From Sphaerochaetaceae bacterium (lineage in GTDB: Bacteria > Spirochaetota > Spirochaetia > Sphaerochaetales > Sphaerochaetaceae), in contig JAKSPF010000078.1 in NCBI GenBank assembly GCA_024405065.1, forward strand, positions 1 to 6,057: a stretch of DNA of 6,057 bases, read 5' to 3'. The position numbers were made by a program, and so were the translations under genes. The notes under the pieces were generated by a model. That model was given only the letters and a program-made list of their open reading frames with translations, did not search any database and was not told the DNA's origin. Numbering within the stretch: position 1 is the stretch's first letter; each line of letters starts with the position of its first letter. This document shows, piece by piece, positions 5,426 through 6,057 of the stretch.

Positions 5426-5560
5426 CTTCTTCGCTGCACTCAAGCCGTGCAAATAGCACTGTCTTTCGCTTGTTCATTGTCATCTGCGCAACCTCATCAC
5501 TCGCTTTCAACATGCAAGCACGTTGAGACGGTCGTTATGATGTCAAGGATAGGCAATTAA
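5426..5560 (+). pseudogene. in-frame remnant ending in a second methyltransferase C terminus
   Basis: After the TGA at 5423-5425 the same frame stays open for 44 codons to a TAA at 5558-5560. The last part reads KHVETVVMMSRIGN, a near-copy of the methyltransferase C terminus; the preceding 31 codons (beginning LLRCTQAVQIALSF) resemble nothing I know. No start codon with a ribosome-binding site is present, so it is not an independent gene. The 96-bp segment between the cores (5423-5518) can be read as an inserted cassette, or as a remnant of an older, longer or alternative 3' end of the gene. It contains a small TGCAC/GTGCA hairpin (about 5434-5450). A minus-strand reading frame also crosses it but mostly mirrors the methyltransferase. 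Confidence 0.5.
5519..5551 (+). repeat. core copy 2 of the methyltransferase 3' end
   Basis: It encodes HVETVVMMSRI. Of its 8 differences from copy 1, 7 are silent, including CGC against AGG for Arg; only CTG against ATG changes the residue. That pattern means both copies evolved under coding constraint, so copy 2 more likely derives from the 3' end of another active homologue than from a recent local duplication. Confidence 0.6.
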
Positions 5561-5676
5561 CCGTAGTTGTATTTCTTTTACAGTAAAGAATTAACTCAAT
5601 ATTTCAGTTTCTGCTGTCATGTATATTTTTAGCAGGCGTTTTCTCTATGTGGGTAAAAGTCAAAGTTCTCAAATCA
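5561..5676. other. AT-rich intergenic stretch without a gene
   Basis: No coding frame, RNA gene or promoter is convincing here. Two weak hairpins are visible: TTCTTT/AAAGAA around 5572-5590, which could end transcription from the methyltransferase although it lacks a GC stem, and CTGCT/AGCAG around 5611-5635. Confidence 0.4.
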
Positions 5677-5799
5677 GGGGCTGTGTTTGTAGCGGTGATG
5701 TTTTGGGGTACTGTGTTTGTAGAAATGATGTCAGAGCATAGGGGAGTTTGTAGAAATGATGTTTTTTGAGGGGGTTGAGACTGTAGCGATGATGTCAGG
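5677..5799 (+). repeat. four degenerate tandem copies of the methyltransferase 3' core
   Basis: Four units share GTNTGTAG- or GACTGTAG-type sequence followed by TGATGT, at 5677-5701, 5705-5734, 5741-5762 and 5771-5799. The TGATGT ends fall at 5696, 5726, 5757 and 5790, a spacing of 30, 31 and 33 bp. The last unit reads VETVAMMSG and matches core copy 2 at 20 of 24 positions from the GTT onward; the second reads VFVEMMSE. All run in the same direction as the methyltransferase. Units are preceded by GGGG or GGGT. Units abut with almost no spacer, so this is not a CRISPR array. A minus-strand reading frame across the region is a by-product of the repeats. Confidence 0.6.
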
Positions 5800-5830
5800 C
5801 TCAACAACTATTTTCAAAACGCATAGATGA

Positions 5831-6028
5831 ACATATAATCTGCGTCCAGACGGCAAAAGCTGGAAAGTTTTCAATATACAGACGGCAAAAACGCAAGAAA
5901 TAGCAAGAGCAAACTATAAAAAACAATTAAAATTAAATTTAATGGTTATGTTAGAATATGGAGACAAAATTCCGGAGCCTGGAGAAGAGGATTACGATGA
6001 CACGGATTGGGAGAGTCTTTGTCCGTAA
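5831..6028 (+). pseudogene. start-less small protein remnant, weakly HicB-antitoxin-like tail
   Basis: The frame is open from just after a TGA at 5828-5830 to the TAA at 6026-6028 (65 codons). The first ATG in frame, at 5942, has no ribosome-binding site and would leave only 28 residues, so the 5' end of the gene seems lost. The visible protein has a charged helical middle (QEIARANYKKQLKLNLMVML) followed by EYGDKIPEPGEEDYDD. A helix ending in an IPEP-type turn resembles the C-terminal part of HicB-like antitoxins, but that is a weak and short match. It lies in the same frame as the last VETVAMMSG repeat unit, separated by one stop codon. It is followed 11 nt later by another gene start. An independent acidic small protein is the alternative. 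Confidence 0.35.
5847..5890 (+). repeat. 12-bp direct repeat
   Basis: CAGACGGCAAAA occurs at 5847-5858 and again at 5879-5890, 32 bp apart. The two fall in different reading frames of the remnant, so this is a DNA-level duplication, possibly another recombination scar. Confidence 0.5.
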
Positions 6029-6039
6029 AGTGAGGAAAA

Positions 6040-6057
6040 ATGAATAAAATTGTTAAA
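6040..6057 (+). CDS. start of an unknown gene (runs off right edge)
   Basis: ATG at 6040 opens six codons (MNKIVK) to the edge. A GAGGA stands 3 nt upstream, rather close but usable. It begins 11 nt after the preceding stop, as in a two-gene unit such as a toxin-antitoxin pair. Too little is visible to assign a function. Confidence 0.4.

Noticed and set aside
5301..5513. A 70-residue minus-strand reading frame over the methyltransferase 3' end
   Set aside because: More than half is antisense to the methyltransferase; the rest covers the 96-bp cassette and has no ribosome-binding site or recognised match.
5423..5518. Integron attC site or tRNA in the cassette between the two cores
   Set aside because: No GTTRRRY/RYYYAAC pair and no cloverleaf could be found; only a 5-bp hairpin is present.
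5423..5560. Read-through or selenocysteine at the TGA extending the methyltransferase by 44 residues
   Set aside because: The protein already ends with the normal family C terminus before the TGA, no selenocysteine-type hairpin is evident, and the extension only repeats that terminus.
5677..5799. CRISPR array
   Set aside because: Units are degenerate and almost contiguous, there are no unique spacers of constant length, and the units match a gene end.

Overview
The window looks like a chromosomal stretch of a moderately AT-rich bacterium. My best guess is a host-associated Treponema-like spirochaete, but a Clostridia-type Firmicute is not excluded. The guess rests on general impression (base composition, clear Shine-Dalgarno sites on most genes, the kinds of genes present), not on a diagnostic marker.

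Left half, minus strand (1-3307): pyrimidine salvage. A promoter near 3279-3307 feeds a short leader, then uraA (uracil permease), then upp (uracil phosphoribosyltransferase with a long N-terminal extension). A strong intrinsic terminator at about 599-641 closes the unit. The permease imports uracil and the transferase converts it to UMP with PRPP. The leader holds a 28-codon peptide gene with its own strong ribosome-binding site. Its stop codon lies 3 nt before an 8-bp terminator hairpin with a nine-T tail, which sits directly ahead of uraA. This is the architecture of UTP-sensing, translation-coupled attenuation known from enterobacterial pyrBI and pyrE. Beyond the upp terminator is the start of hslO (Hsp33 redox chaperone), which runs off the left edge. 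No computed open reading frame represents it because it is incomplete.

Middle, plus strand (3319-5425): a divergent promoter drives an SPFH/band-7 (stomatin/QmcA-like) membrane protein with four exact 11-residue repeats in its coiled-coil region. After it comes a TrmA/RlmD-family RNA m5U methyltransferase. That gene has a perfect TATAAT placed so that the A of its ATG would be the first transcribed base, which suggests a leaderless mRNA.

Right end (5390-6057): an accessory-looking zone. The methyltransferase 3' end (encoding HVETVVLMSRI) is duplicated 129 bp downstream, in frame, as HVETVVMMSRIGN, with almost only synonymous differences. Four more degenerate copies of the same core follow at 30-33-bp spacing (5677-5799). 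RumA-family 3' ends are known integration sites of mobile elements, so I read this as an attachment-site scar array. It is followed by a start-less reading frame with a weak HicB-like tail and the first six codons of another gene.
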